Shown here: piece after piece, positions 1 to 8,066 of the stretch
Position numbering within the stretch: the first letter of the stretch is position 1
Layout of the letters: each line of letters starts with the position of its first letter
Origin: Amycolatopsis mongoliensis
Lineage (GTDB): Bacteria > Actinomycetota > Actinomycetes > Mycobacteriales > Pseudonocardiaceae
Assembly: GCF_030285665.1 (NCBI RefSeq)
Contig: NZ_CP127295.1
Span: 3,968,001-4,032,000, forward strand
Reading direction: 5' to 3'
DNA length: 64,000 nucleotides
Translations under genes and position numbers: made by a program
Notes under the pieces: generated by a model
Told to the model about the DNA's origin: nothing
The model's database searches: none
Seen by the model: the letters and a program-made list of their open reading frames with translations, nothing else

Positions 1-1
1 G

Positions 2-385
2 CGGTGCGGCCTGACACCGAAGCACGTGGATGTCCCGGAGCTGCTGCGCGTGGTCGACTTCGCGTGCGGCGAAATGCCGGTCCAGTGCGGCGACACCGGT
101 GGCCGGGTGGCGGTGTACCGGACCGACGCGCCGGAGTTCGAGCTTTCGCGCGTCGAGTGGGCTTCGGGCCAGGACGACGAGATCTCGGTCGACAGCGTGG
201 GCCCGCAGATCCTGCTGTGCACGGCAGGCGACCTGCTCGTGACGGCCGACGACGGCGAGAAGGTCGAGCTGCGGCGGGGTCAGTCGGTGTGGTTGCCGGC
301 GGCGGACCCGCCGGTGCACGTGCGTCCACTGGACGGCGCGCGGACCCAGCTGTTCCGGGCGACCGTGGGAACCTGCGAGGACTGA
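2..385 (+). CDS. manA: Mannose-6-phosphate isomerase, C-terminal part (cut by the left window edge)
   Basis: The frame is open from the left edge and ends in TGA, leaving about 127 codons. The visible protein starts with CGLTPKHVDVPELLRV, a stretch typical of the C-terminal lobe of type I phosphomannose isomerases, and continues into cupin-like strands (ILLCTAGDL, RGQSVWLPA). The enzyme interconverts fructose-6-phosphate and mannose-6-phosphate and supplies GDP-mannose for glycolipids and glycans in the cytoplasm. The zinc-binding N-terminal half lies outside the window. Mycobacteria also carry manA beside this block (Rv3255c), which supports the call. Confidence 0.85.
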   Translation, partial: RCGLTPKHVDVPELLRVVDFACGEMPVQCGDTGGRVAVYRTDAPEFELSRVEWASGQDDEISVDSVGPQILLCTAGDLLVTADDGEKVELRRGQSVWLPAADPPVHVRPLDGARTQLFRATVGTCED

Positions 386-484
386 CGCACTTCTGTGTGC
401 GTTCCGTGTGGTGCCGTTCTCCACTATCGCTCGTAGGGGTGGTTGTTACGCCCCTTCGTGTCGATTTTCGAGGAGAACGAGCTT

Positions 485-1036
485 GTGACTTCCTATCCCG
501 ATGCCGCGACCGGGCTTCCCCAGCCTGCCCCGGTCGCGGTGCCGTCCCGGCCCGGAGCGCTGCTGGCGCTGGTGGGGGTGGCCGTGGTGTCGGCGCTGGC
601 CGCGATCGTCGACGGGGTGCTGTACTTCGTCGGCGGCCGGGACATGGCGCTGGACGTCGCGGCGGAGACGATCGCGACGATCACCGGCGCTTCGGCGGAC
701 TCGGTGAAGGCCGACGGCGGCGCGCTGCTGGACGCGGCCCTGGACGAGGTACAGAGCACGCTCCAGGTGCGCGGAGCGGTGGCCGTCTTCTTCGGTGTGG
801 TGCTGCTGCTGTGGGGGCTGCTGGCCTTGCGCGGCGCGGTCTGGGTGCGCGTGCTGCTGACGCTGGCGGCGCTGGCCAACGCGAGCGTGGGGTTGAGGCT
901 GGCGACCGACATCGAGGGTGGCACCGCCGCGATCCGCGGGGTGGCTTGGCTCACGGTGGTGACCGGCCTGGTGGTCGTGGCGCTGACGTGGCTGCCGGTG
1001 ATCAACCGGTACGCGCGGGCTCGCAAGGGCCGATAG
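485..1036 (+). CDS. Small four-helix integral membrane protein, function unknown
   Basis: This encodes 183 residues from a GTG preceded by GAGGAGAAC at a suitable distance; an upstream in-frame TTG at 443 has no ribosome-binding site. There are four hydrophobic segments, near residues 25-48 (LLALVGVAVVSALAAIVDG), 100-117, 120-140 and 155-175, with an acidic extracytoplasmic loop between the first two and a basic C-terminus (RARKGR). I do not recognise the family. It follows manA by about 100 bp and is closed by a strong hairpin, so it may be its own transcription unit. Confidence 0.7.
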   Translation: MTSYPDAATGLPQPAPVAVPSRPGALLALVGVAVVSALAAIVDGVLYFVGGRDMALDVAAETIATITGASADSVKADGGALLDAALDEVQSTLQVRGAVAVFFGVVLLLWGLLALRGAVWVRVLLTLAALANASVGLRLATDIEGGTAAIRGVAWLTVVTGLVVVALTWLPVINRYARARKGR

Positions 1037-1082
1037 CTCCCTGGGGGTGACGCCGGTCGGTCGCGCCCGGCGTCCGTGGGCT

Positions 1083-1114
1083 GGGGTGGTGCCGTGAGGG
1101 GGCGGCACCACCCC
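1083..1114 (+). terminator. Intrinsic-terminator-like hairpin after the membrane protein gene
   Basis: An 11-bp perfect stem (GGGGTGGTGCC / GGCACCACCCC) with a 10-nt loop is followed by GTTTCG. It lies 46 bp past the stop codon of the preceding gene. The weak T-tract is normal for high-GC actinomycetes. Confidence 0.6.
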
Positions 1115-1322
1115 GTTTCGCTGTGAGAGGGGAACTGCGCGGGGCGGGGGACAACCGGGTCGGGGGGCGCCGGTTGTCGGGCCAGGGCGGGGGCTCGCCG
1201 GAGGGGTGCCGTCGGTGGTGCTGGCAGAGGGCCGTACGGCCGGGTGGTCAGGCAGGTTCGGTGAGGGTGGAGGGCGATCACCGAAGGCTCGTGCCGGTTC
1301 GCCCGGCGCGGCCTGGGCTGGT

Positions 1323-1363
1323 GCTTTGCCAGGTGGGGACGAGGGGTGCCCACCTGGCAAAGC
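1323..1363. terminator. Long perfect inverted repeat, probable terminator for the minus-strand regulator
   Basis: The 15-bp arms GCTTTGCCAGGTGGG and CCCACCTGGCAAAGC pair perfectly around an 11-nt loop. The site lies about 60 bp past the stop of the SARP gene on the minus strand. There is no T-tract, so termination is inferred from position and stem strength. Confidence 0.5.
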
Positions 1364-1426
1364 GGCCGGTTGTCGGACCGAGTCGGTGAGGGCGGTCACC
1401 TGCTCGTCAGAGGGCGTTCCCGGCGG

Positions 1427-4348
1427 TCAGGCCGGCTCCGTGAGCGCGAGCAGCGCTCGACGCAGGGCTGCCGCACTCGCGTCGCGCGAGTCGGCCATGC
1501 TCGCCGCTTCGGCCGCCGCCTGCGAGGCCGCCTCCTCGTCGCCCACCGCTTCGCATGCCTTGCTCAGGACGAGCCACGTCAAGCCCGTTGCCGATTTTCC
1601 GCCCATCTCGCGGAACTCGTCGAGGCACGCTCGGAGCACCGGGATCGCCTGCTGTGCGCGACCCTCGCCGACCCAGCTCGCCGCCAGGGCGCGGGTGCAG
1701 GACAGCTCTCGGGGCCGCTCGTCCAGGTCGCGGGCGAGGTCGCGGGCCTCCTCGAACGCCGCCGTCGCGCGGTCGCGTGAGCCCGTCGCCGCCGAGATCG
1801 CGCCCAGGGTGCGCAACGACTTCGCCAGCGCCGAGCGGGCCATCGTGTCGCGGAGCAGCTCCACCGACTCCGTGATCGCCGTCACCGCCTCCGCGCCGTC
1901 GCCCGTCAGCAGCGACGACCACGCGAACCCGTGCAGCGCCGTGCCGATCCGGCGCGGATCTCCCGTGGCCCGGGCCGATGCCAGGGCGAGCCGGTCGACC
2001 TCGCGGGCGTCCGCCACCCGGCCCAGCCGCAGCAACGCCGCCGACTCCGCCTCCCGGACCAGGAGCGCCTCCGGCTGGTCGTCCACAGTAGACAGTGAGC
2101 GCGCGGTCTGCAGCGCCTCCTCGGCGCGGCCCAGTCCGATCAGGCAGTGCGCCAGGTTCGCCGAAACCCACGCGTGCGTGCGGCGGTCGCCGTGGGCTTC
2201 GAGCTCCTTCGCGCATTCGCGGTACGCGGACGCGGCCTCCTCGTACTGCCCGCGCGCGTGCCGCAGCAGCGCCAGGTTCGCTTCGGCGATCGCCGCCAGC
2301 CGGCGGTCCTCCGTCGCCGCCAGGACCGTTTCGTACGCCGCGCGCATGTCGGCGTAGTGCCCGTGCAGGTACAGGTACACGCTCAGCTTGTCCAGCAGCA
2401 GCAACGCTTCCCGCGCGCGCAGCGACCCGATGAGCCGCACGAGGTTCGCGCGCTCGGCGGCGAACCACTCGTCCGGGCGCTCGAGCAGCCGCGCCACCAG
2501 CGCGCCCGGCAGCGGCTGCGGGAACGGCTCGTGGGCCACCGCCGGCATCGGCACCGTGCGCGGCAGGCGGGCCGCGGCCGCGTCGGCCAGCGCGAGGGTC
2601 GCCGCGAGCACCGTCGACGTGCCGCCCTCCTCAGGCGGCCTCTCCGCCGCGTACAGCCGGACGAGGTCGTGCATCCGGTAGCGGCCCTCGCCGGTCGGGT
2701 CCGGTCCGCGCGCCTCCAGCAGGCTCGCTTCGACGAGCTCTTCGACGGCCTCGTCCGCGTCCGGCGTGCCGATGAGCGTCGTGACCGCCCACGCCGGCAG
2801 GTCGACGAGCCGGCACCGCCCGAGCAGCCGGAACGCGCGCCGCGCCGGTGGCCGGAGACCTTCGTGGCTCAGCGCGATGCTGCTGCGCACGGCCAGGTCG
2901 CTGACGGTCAGCTCGTCGAGCCGGCGGACCTCGTCCTCCAGCCGGTCGGCCAGCTCGCCGAGCCGCAGGTGCGGGCGGATGGCCAGCCGGCTGCCCGCGA
3001 TGCGCAGGGCCAGTGGCAGCCGCGCGCACGCCGCGATGATCCGGACGGCGTCGGCGCGCTCCCGGGCCACCCGCGCCCCGGCGAGCCGGTTCAGCAGCTC
3101 GGTGGCTTCGGCGTCGGACAGCGGCCCGAGCGCCAGCCGGTGCGCGCCGGCCAGCCCGCTCAGGCGCTGCCGGCTCGTCACCAGCACCGCGCAGCCCGGC
3201 GTGCCCGGCAGCAGGGCGCGGACGTGCTCGGGGTCGCCGGCGTCGTCGAGCACCACCAGCACCCGCCGGTCGGTCAGCCGGCCGCGGAACACCGCCGCGC
3301 GGGCGCGGACGTCGTCCGGCACCGCCGGGCCGGGTACGCCGAGCGCGCGCAGCAGGTCGGCCAGCACCTCGCCGATGTCGCGCCCGCCCAGCGGCACGTA
3401 CAGCTGGCCGTCCGGGAACCGCGCCCGCAGCCGGTGCGCGGCGCGCACGGCCAGGGTGCTCTTGCCCGCGCCCGGCTCGCCGCTGAGCACGGCGACCGGG
3501 ACGCCGGCGCCGCGGCCCAGCACGGCGGTCAGCTCGGCGAGTTCGGCGTCGCGGCCGGTGAAGTCCGCGATGTCCGGCGGCAGCTGGCACACGGGCCAGA
3601 CCGGCGCCGGCATGCGCGGCACCGGGTCCTCACCGCGCAGGACGGCGGCGTGCACCCGGCGCACCTCGGCGCCCGGTTCGACGCCGAGCTCCTCGATCAG
3701 CGTGGTCCGCAGCCGCCGGTAGATCTCCAGCGAGTCGCCCTGCCGCCCGGCTCGGTGCAGCGCGATCATCAGCTGCGCGGCCAGCCGTTCCCGCAGCGGG
3801 TGCTCGGTGATCATGGCCTGCAGCTCGCCGGTCAGCTCCCCGTGGCGGCCGGCGGTGAGCTCCGCGTCGACGCAGTCCTCGAACACGGCGAGCCGTTCGG
3901 ACTCCAGCCGCGCGACGTCGGCGTCGAGCCGCGGGACGTGCAGCCCGGCCAGCACCGGCCCCCGCCACTGCGCGAGCGCCCGCCGGTAGTGCCCGGACGC
4001 GGCGACGGCGTCCCCGGCCCGCTGCCCCTCGGTGACGGCCGACCGGAAGACGAGCAGGTCGAGCTCGTCCGGCTCGGCGCACAGCCGGTAGCCGAGCGGC
4101 CCGTGCTCGACGCGCAGACCGTCGATCCGCTCGCGCAGCCGCGAGAGGTAGGTGTGCAGGTTCGAGGCGTAGGACTTCGGCGGCCGCTCCGGCCACAGCG
4201 CTTCGACCAGCACGTCGACGTGGACGTGCTGGTCGGCGTTGAGCAGCAGCACGGCCAGCAGGGTGCGCTGCCGCTCGCCGCGCAACGCGACCCAGTGCCC
4301 GGGCGGGCTCTCGACGGCGAGCGGCCCGAGCACGCCGAAGTGCGCCAT
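1427..4348 (-). CDS. AfsR/SARP-type transcriptional regulator with NB-ARC ATPase and TPR domains
   Basis: The product has 973 residues. It starts at MAHFGVLGPL behind GGGGAAGGTGG; the open frame continues 52 codons upstream but without a better site. Order of domains: an OmpR-like winged helix (about 1-90), a bacterial transcriptional activation domain (about 95-245), an NB-ARC/STAND ATPase with Walker A GEPGAGKST (near 290) and Walker B-like VLVVLDDAGD, a winged-helix region ending in YRMHDLVRLYAAE, and about 330 residues of TPR repeats rich in Ala, Leu and Glu. Such proteins activate secondary-metabolite or developmental genes, often after phosphorylation or ligand-driven oligomerisation. 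No biosynthetic cluster lies beside it, so the target is unknown. Confidence 0.88.
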   Translation of the reverse strand: MAHFGVLGPLAVESPPGHWVALRGERQRTLLAVLLLNADQHVHVDVLVEALWPERPPKSYASNLHTYLSRLRERIDGLRVEHGPLGYRLCAEPDELDLLVFRSAVTEGQRAGDAVAASGHYRRALAQWRGPVLAGLHVPRLDADVARLESERLAVFEDCVDAELTAGRHGELTGELQAMITEHPLRERLAAQLMIALHRAGRQGDSLEIYRRLRTTLIEELGVEPGAEVRRVHAAVLRGEDPVPRMPAPVWPVCQLPPDIADFTGRDAELAELTAVLGRGAGVPVAVLSGEPGAGKSTLAVRAAHRLRARFPDGQLYVPLGGRDIGEVLADLLRALGVPGPAVPDDVRARAAVFRGRLTDRRVLVVLDDAGDPEHVRALLPGTPGCAVLVTSRQRLSGLAGAHRLALGPLSDAEATELLNRLAGARVARERADAVRIIAACARLPLALRIAGSRLAIRPHLRLGELADRLEDEVRRLDELTVSDLAVRSSIALSHEGLRPPARRAFRLLGRCRLVDLPAWAVTTLIGTPDADEAVEELVEASLLEARGPDPTGEGRYRMHDLVRLYAAERPPEEGGTSTVLAATLALADAAAARLPRTVPMPAVAHEPFPQPLPGALVARLLERPDEWFAAERANLVRLIGSLRAREALLLLDKLSVYLYLHGHYADMRAAYETVLAATEDRRLAAIAEANLALLRHARGQYEEAASAYRECAKELEAHGDRRTHAWVSANLAHCLIGLGRAEEALQTARSLSTVDDQPEALLVREAESAALLRLGRVADAREVDRLALASARATGDPRRIGTALHGFAWSSLLTGDGAEAVTAITESVELLRDTMARSALAKSLRTLGAISAATGSRDRATAAFEEARDLARDLDERPRELSCTRALAASWVGEGRAQQAIPVLRACLDEFREMGGKSATGLTWLVLSKACEAVGDEEAASQAAAEAASMADSRDASAAALRRALLALTEPA

Positions 4349-4518
4349 GTCCACCTTCCCCAGTGTCCGAGCGGCCCACCGTAGCGAAGGGGTCCGACAG
4401 AAACCGGCGGTTCGCCGAAGCCCGCCGGTCCACCCGGTTAGCCCGGGCGGGGACCGTCGCGGGCCCGCCGCCCTATTAGGCTCCACCCGGACATTCGGGA
4501 CCAACCAGGGGAGCGGTC

Positions 4519-5436
4519 GTGTCAGCTGGAGGCGGAACCAAGGCGATCATCGCCGCGCTCGGGGCGAACGCCGGGATCGCGGCCGCGAAGTTCGTCGGCT
4601 TCCTCGTCACCGGGTCGTCGTCGATGCTGGCCGAGTCCGTGCACTCGCTGGCCGACACCACGAACCAGGGCCTGTTGCTGCTCGGCCAGAAGACGTCGAA
4701 GCGCGCGGCCGACCAGGAACACCCCTTCGGCTACGGCCGCGACCGGTACTTCTACTCCTTCATCGTCGCGCTGATGCTCTTCAGCCTCGGGTCGGCGTTC
4801 GCGATCTACGAAGGCGTCCACAAGGTCGGCCACCCGGAGCCGCTCGAGTCGCCGATCGTCGCCGTGATCATCCTGCTCGTCGCGGTCGGCCTGGAGGGCT
4901 ACAGCTTCTACACCGCCATCGGCGAGTCCAAGAAGATCAAGGGCGACGCGACCTGGTGGGGCTTCATCCGCCAGGCCAAGGAGCCCGAGCTCCCCGTCGT
5001 CCTCCTGGAGGACGCCGGCGCGCTGCTCGGCCTGGTCCTCGCGCTGCTGGGCGTCGGCCTTTCGGTCGTCACCGGCAACCCGGTCTGGGACGGCGTCGGC
5101 ACCCTCGCGATCGGCGCGCTGCTGGGTGTCATCGCGATCATCCTGATCGTCGAGATGAAGAGCCTCCTCATCGGCGAAGGCGTCACCGAGGCCGTCCTCG
5201 CGACGATCGTCGACGAGCTCGCGGCGGGCAAGGTCGAGCGGGTCATCCACATCCGCACCCAGTACCTGGGCCCGGACGAGCTGCTCGTCGCCGCGAAGCT
5301 GGCGATGGTGCCGGGCCTCGACACCGCCGAGCTGGCCATGGCCATCGACGACGCCGAGGCCCGCGTCCGCGCCAAGGTGCCGGTCGCGAAGCTGATCTAC
5401 CTCGAGCCGGACCTCGACCGCAGTCTCGCGAAGTAG
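4519..5436 (+). CDS. Cation diffusion facilitator family transporter, SLC30A9-like
   Basis: The protein has 305 residues from a GTG behind GGGGAGC. It has the CDF core: an amphipathic start, HSLADTTNQ in TM2, further helices (ILLVAVGLEGYSFY, ALLGLVLALLGVGLSVV, LAIGALLGVIAIILIV), and a cytoplasmic C-terminal domain (VERVIHIRTQYLGPDELLV). The second metal-site histidine of classical zinc exporters in TM5 is absent: the corresponding stretch is LLEDAGALLG. This is the pattern of the SLC30A9/ZnT9-like branch, whose substrate is less certain. It is likely to act in the cytoplasmic membrane as a proton-coupled divalent metal transporter, but metal specificity cannot be read from sequence. Confidence 0.85.
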   Translation: MSAGGGTKAIIAALGANAGIAAAKFVGFLVTGSSSMLAESVHSLADTTNQGLLLLGQKTSKRAADQEHPFGYGRDRYFYSFIVALMLFSLGSAFAIYEGVHKVGHPEPLESPIVAVIILLVAVGLEGYSFYTAIGESKKIKGDATWWGFIRQAKEPELPVVLLEDAGALLGLVLALLGVGLSVVTGNPVWDGVGTLAIGALLGVIAIILIVEMKSLLIGEGVTEAVLATIVDELAAGKVERVIHIRTQYLGPDELLVAAKLAMVPGLDTAELAMAIDDAEARVRAKVPVAKLIYLEPDLDRSLAK

Positions 5437-5523
5437 GGGCCGAGCGCTCGGCGAGCCGTCACGCGTCTGACCCGATAGGGTGACCTACCGCGATACATGC
5501 AGGCCAGCGGCAGGAGGTCAACG

Positions 5524-7050
5524 GTGCCCGGAACGGGATTGTGGCGCACTAAATCCATCGAGCAGTCCATTTCGGACACCGACGAACCGGACACCAAGCT
5601 CCGGCGAAACCTGAGCGCGTGGGACCTCACGGTCTTCGGGGTCGCGGTCGTCATCGGTGCCGGTATCTTCACGCTGACCGCGCGGACGGCCGGTGACTAC
5701 GCCGGCCCGTCGGTCTCGCTGGCCTTCGTCTTCGCCGCGATCGCCTGTGCGCTGGCGGCGCTGTGCTACGCCGAGTTCGCCTCGACCGTGCCGGTCGCGG
5801 GCAGCGCGTACACGTTCTCCTACGCCACGTTCGGCGAGTTCATGGCGTGGATCATCGGCTGGGACCTGATCCTGGAGCTCGCCGTCGGCGCGGCCGCCGT
5901 CTCCAAGGGCTGGTCGGTCTACCTCGAGACGGTGCTCGGCTACCTCTTCGGCAAGGGCACCAAGACGACGTTCGACATCGGGAGCGTCACCGTCGACTGG
6001 GGCGCCCTGTTCGTCGTGGCGGTCCTGACGACGCTGCTGGCCGTCGGCACCAAGCTGTCGTCGCGGGTTTCGATGGTGATCACCGGCATCAAGGTCGCCG
6101 TGGTGCTGTTCGTGATCATCCTCGGCATCTTCTACATCAAGGGCGCCAACTACTCGCCGTACATCCCGCCGGGCTCGACCGGCGGCTCGGGCGAGACCGG
6201 TGTCGACCAGTCGCTGTTCTCGCTGATCGCGGGCGGCGCGAGCAGTTCGTTCGGCGTCTTCGGCCTGCTGGCCGGTGCCTCGCTGGTGTTCTTCGCGTTC
6301 ATCGGCTTCGACATCGTCGCGACCACCGCCGAGGAGACGAAGAACCCGCAGAAGGCCGTTCCGCGCGGGATCATGGGGTCGCTGGCGATCGTCACCGTGC
6401 TGTACGTCGCGGTCTCGCTGGTGGTCGTGGGCATGACGTCGTACAAGGACCTGGCCACCTCAGCCGGCGACGGCAGCCACAAGACCCTCGCCACGGCGTT
6501 CTCCGCGAACGGCGTCGACTGGGCGGCCAACCTCATCTCCTTCGGCGCGCTGGCCGGCCTGACCACCGTCGTCATGGTGCTGATGCTGGGCCAGGTCCGG
6601 ATCATCTACGCGATGTCGCGCGACGGCCTGATGCCGCGCGGGCTGGCGAAGACGGGTGAGCAGGGCACGCCCCAGCGCGCGACGCTGATCGTCGGCGGCC
6701 TGGTCGCGCTCGCGGCGGGCTTCTTCCCGGCGGACAAGCTCGAAGAGATGGTCAACGTCGGCACGCTGTTCGCGTTCGTGCTCGTCTCGGCGGGCGTGCT
6801 GGTCCTGCGCCGGACGCGGCCCGACCTGCCCCGCGCGTTCAAGGTGCCGCTGGTGCCGCTGATCCCGATCCTGGCGATCCTCGCCTGCCTGTGGCTGATG
6901 CTGAACCTGACGGTGCTGACCTGGCTGCGGTTCGTCGCCTGGATGGTGGTCGGCGTGCTGATCTACTTCGGCTACAGCCGGCGGCACTCGCTGCTCGGCA
7001 AGCGGCAGGCCGAAGGTCTCGCCGAGCCCGTCAAGGCCCCGGAGTCCTGA
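5524..7050 (+). CDS. APC-superfamily amino acid permease (cationic amino acid transporter-like)
   Basis: The product has 508 residues. GTG 5524 is chosen because AGGAGG lies six bases upstream; an ATG at 5497 lies upstream of that site. The start of TM1 has the APC signature GVAVVIGAGIFTLTA, followed by about twelve hydrophobic segments, AGSAYTFSYATFGEFMAWIIG in TM3, and FAFIGFDIVATTAEETKNP, a stretch typical of the CAT-like branch. The short C-terminal tail is basic then acidic. It probably imports or exchanges amino acids. Mycobacteria have an APC permease near the same place (Rv3253c). A strong terminator follows. Confidence 0.88.
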   Translation: MPGTGLWRTKSIEQSISDTDEPDTKLRRNLSAWDLTVFGVAVVIGAGIFTLTARTAGDYAGPSVSLAFVFAAIACALAALCYAEFASTVPVAGSAYTFSYATFGEFMAWIIGWDLILELAVGAAAVSKGWSVYLETVLGYLFGKGTKTTFDIGSVTVDWGALFVVAVLTTLLAVGTKLSSRVSMVITGIKVAVVLFVIILGIFYIKGANYSPYIPPGSTGGSGETGVDQSLFSLIAGGASSSFGVFGLLAGASLVFFAFIGFDIVATTAEETKNPQKAVPRGIMGSLAIVTVLYVAVSLVVVGMTSYKDLATSAGDGSHKTLATAFSANGVDWAANLISFGALAGLTTVVMVLMLGQVRIIYAMSRDGLMPRGLAKTGEQGTPQRATLIVGGLVALAAGFFPADKLEEMVNVGTLFAFVLVSAGVLVLRRTRPDLPRAFKVPLVPLIPILAILACLWLMLNLTVLTWLRFVAWMVVGVLIYFGYSRRHSLLGKRQAEGLAEPVKAPES

Positions 7051-7069
7051 TCGGCGTCACTCGTTCGTG

Positions 7070-7112
7070 AAGCCCCGCCGATCCGCGTTCGCGCAGGTCG
7101 GCGGGGCTTTTT
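7070..7112 (+). terminator. Rho-independent terminator after the permease gene
   Basis: The 12-bp arms AAGCCCCGCCGA and TCGGCGGGGCTT enclose a 16-nt loop and are followed at once by TTTTTC. This is one of the most canonical terminators in the window. Confidence 0.85.
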
Positions 7113-7310
7113 CGCGGGACTTTACATCGGACGATCTTGCGTATCGTGCCTAAAAGGGGACCCGGTGTAGCCGGTCGAGTGACGTGCGATACCTTTCGAT
7201 CCTTCGTGTGCCACTGACGGGTGAATTACAGCAGCGTGATTCACACGCTCGGTGGCTTCGCGACCCCAGATTTCGCAAGTGCTCTCTCCCCGCCGGTACA
7301 GGAGTTCTGA

Positions 7311-8000
7311 ATGCGCAGACGTACCTTCCGCGGCGCCGTCGCGATCATGGCGCTGACCACCGCCGCCCTCATCGGCACCGCCGGCTCCGCGCTGGCCTGC
7401 TACACCGATGACAACCGGCCGAACCCGATCCCGGACCGGGGTCACGCCGCGTGCGCGAAGGGCAAGGACCTCAACCAGAGCGATGTCGACTTCACCGGTG
7501 GTGTGGGCGAGAGCCGCCTGACCATCACCAAGGTCCACGAGGGTGTGACCGTCACCCGCATCGTCGTCATCGGCGGTGACGACGGTTTCAACGAGTACAT
7601 CCCCGGCAAGGCCGGCAAGGGTGGCGAGGTGTTCCCGGCGACGGCGCCGTGGAAGGACCTCCAGGCGACCAAGACCTTCAAGGGACGCCAGCCGAACATC
7701 GACAAGTGGTTCCTCTGCGGCACCAAGACCACCAAGCCGACCGAGACCAAGACGCCGCCGACGAGCAAGCCGACCGAGACGAGGCCCAGCGCTCCGGCCT
7801 CCTCCGAGACCGTGAAGCCGACCAGCACCAGCACGACCGCTCCGGCCGTCGTCCCGGCGGGCAACGAGTCCGGCACCGGTGGCGGCCTGGCCAACACCGG
7901 TTTCGACAACATGTGGCTGGTCTGGATCGCGGGCCTGCTGATCCTCGGCGGTGGCGGCCTGCTCGCGCTGCTGAAGTTCCGTCGCAAGGCTTCCGAGTAA
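7311..8000 (+). CDS. Secreted, wall-anchored protein with LAXTG-type sortase motif
   Basis: A 229-residue protein with a Sec signal peptide (MRRRTFRG, then a hydrophobic stretch ending GSALA), and an extracellular domain of about 110 residues with two cysteines. A Thr/Pro/Lys-rich stalk (KPTETKTPPTSKPTE and similar) follows. The C-terminal sorting signal is LANTGF at residues 193-198, a hydrophobic helix (LVWIAGLLILGGGGLLALL) and a KFRRK tail. LAXTG is the signal class used by actinobacterial class E sortases, so the protein is probably attached to peptidoglycan. AGGAG lies upstream of the ATG. The domain itself is not recognised. No sortase gene is in the window. Confidence 0.8.
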   Translation: MRRRTFRGAVAIMALTTAALIGTAGSALACYTDDNRPNPIPDRGHAACAKGKDLNQSDVDFTGGVGESRLTITKVHEGVTVTRIVVIGGDDGFNEYIPGKAGKGGEVFPATAPWKDLQATKTFKGRQPNIDKWFLCGTKTTKPTETKTPPTSKPTETRPSAPASSETVKPTSTSTTAPAVVPAGNESGTGGGLANTGFDNMWLVWIAGLLILGGGGLLALLKFRRKASE

Positions 8001-8015
8001 GCCTGACCTGAAGTT

Positions 8016-8066
8016 CCGTGAAGGCCCCCTTACCGGCTCAAGACGCCGGGAAGGGGGCCTTCACGG
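8016..8066. terminator. Bidirectional terminator hairpin of a repeated family
   Basis: The 16-bp perfect arms CCGTGAAGGCCCCCTT and AAGGGGGCCTTCACGG enclose a 19-nt loop. It lies between convergent genes and includes the stop codon of the minus-strand gene (8061-8063). A related hairpin with the same GTGAAGG/CCTTCAC core is at 22637-22691. Confidence 0.75.

Larger units (their letters stand above)
1037..1426. other. Gene-free spacer between convergent genes
   Basis: About 390 bp with no convincing coding frame on either strand. It holds two hairpins, at 1083-1114 and 1323-1363, each placed to end one of the two converging genes. Nothing else stands out. Confidence 0.6.

Noticed and set aside
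1206..2357. 383-codon plus-strand Ser/Ala/Arg-rich frame
   Set aside because: It is antisense to the TPR part of the SARP regulator; the composition is that of a shadow frame.
5439..5452. 14-bp palindrome GCCGAGCGCTCGGC behind the cation transporter
   Set aside because: Too short for a confident terminator and typical of chance in 72 percent GC DNA.
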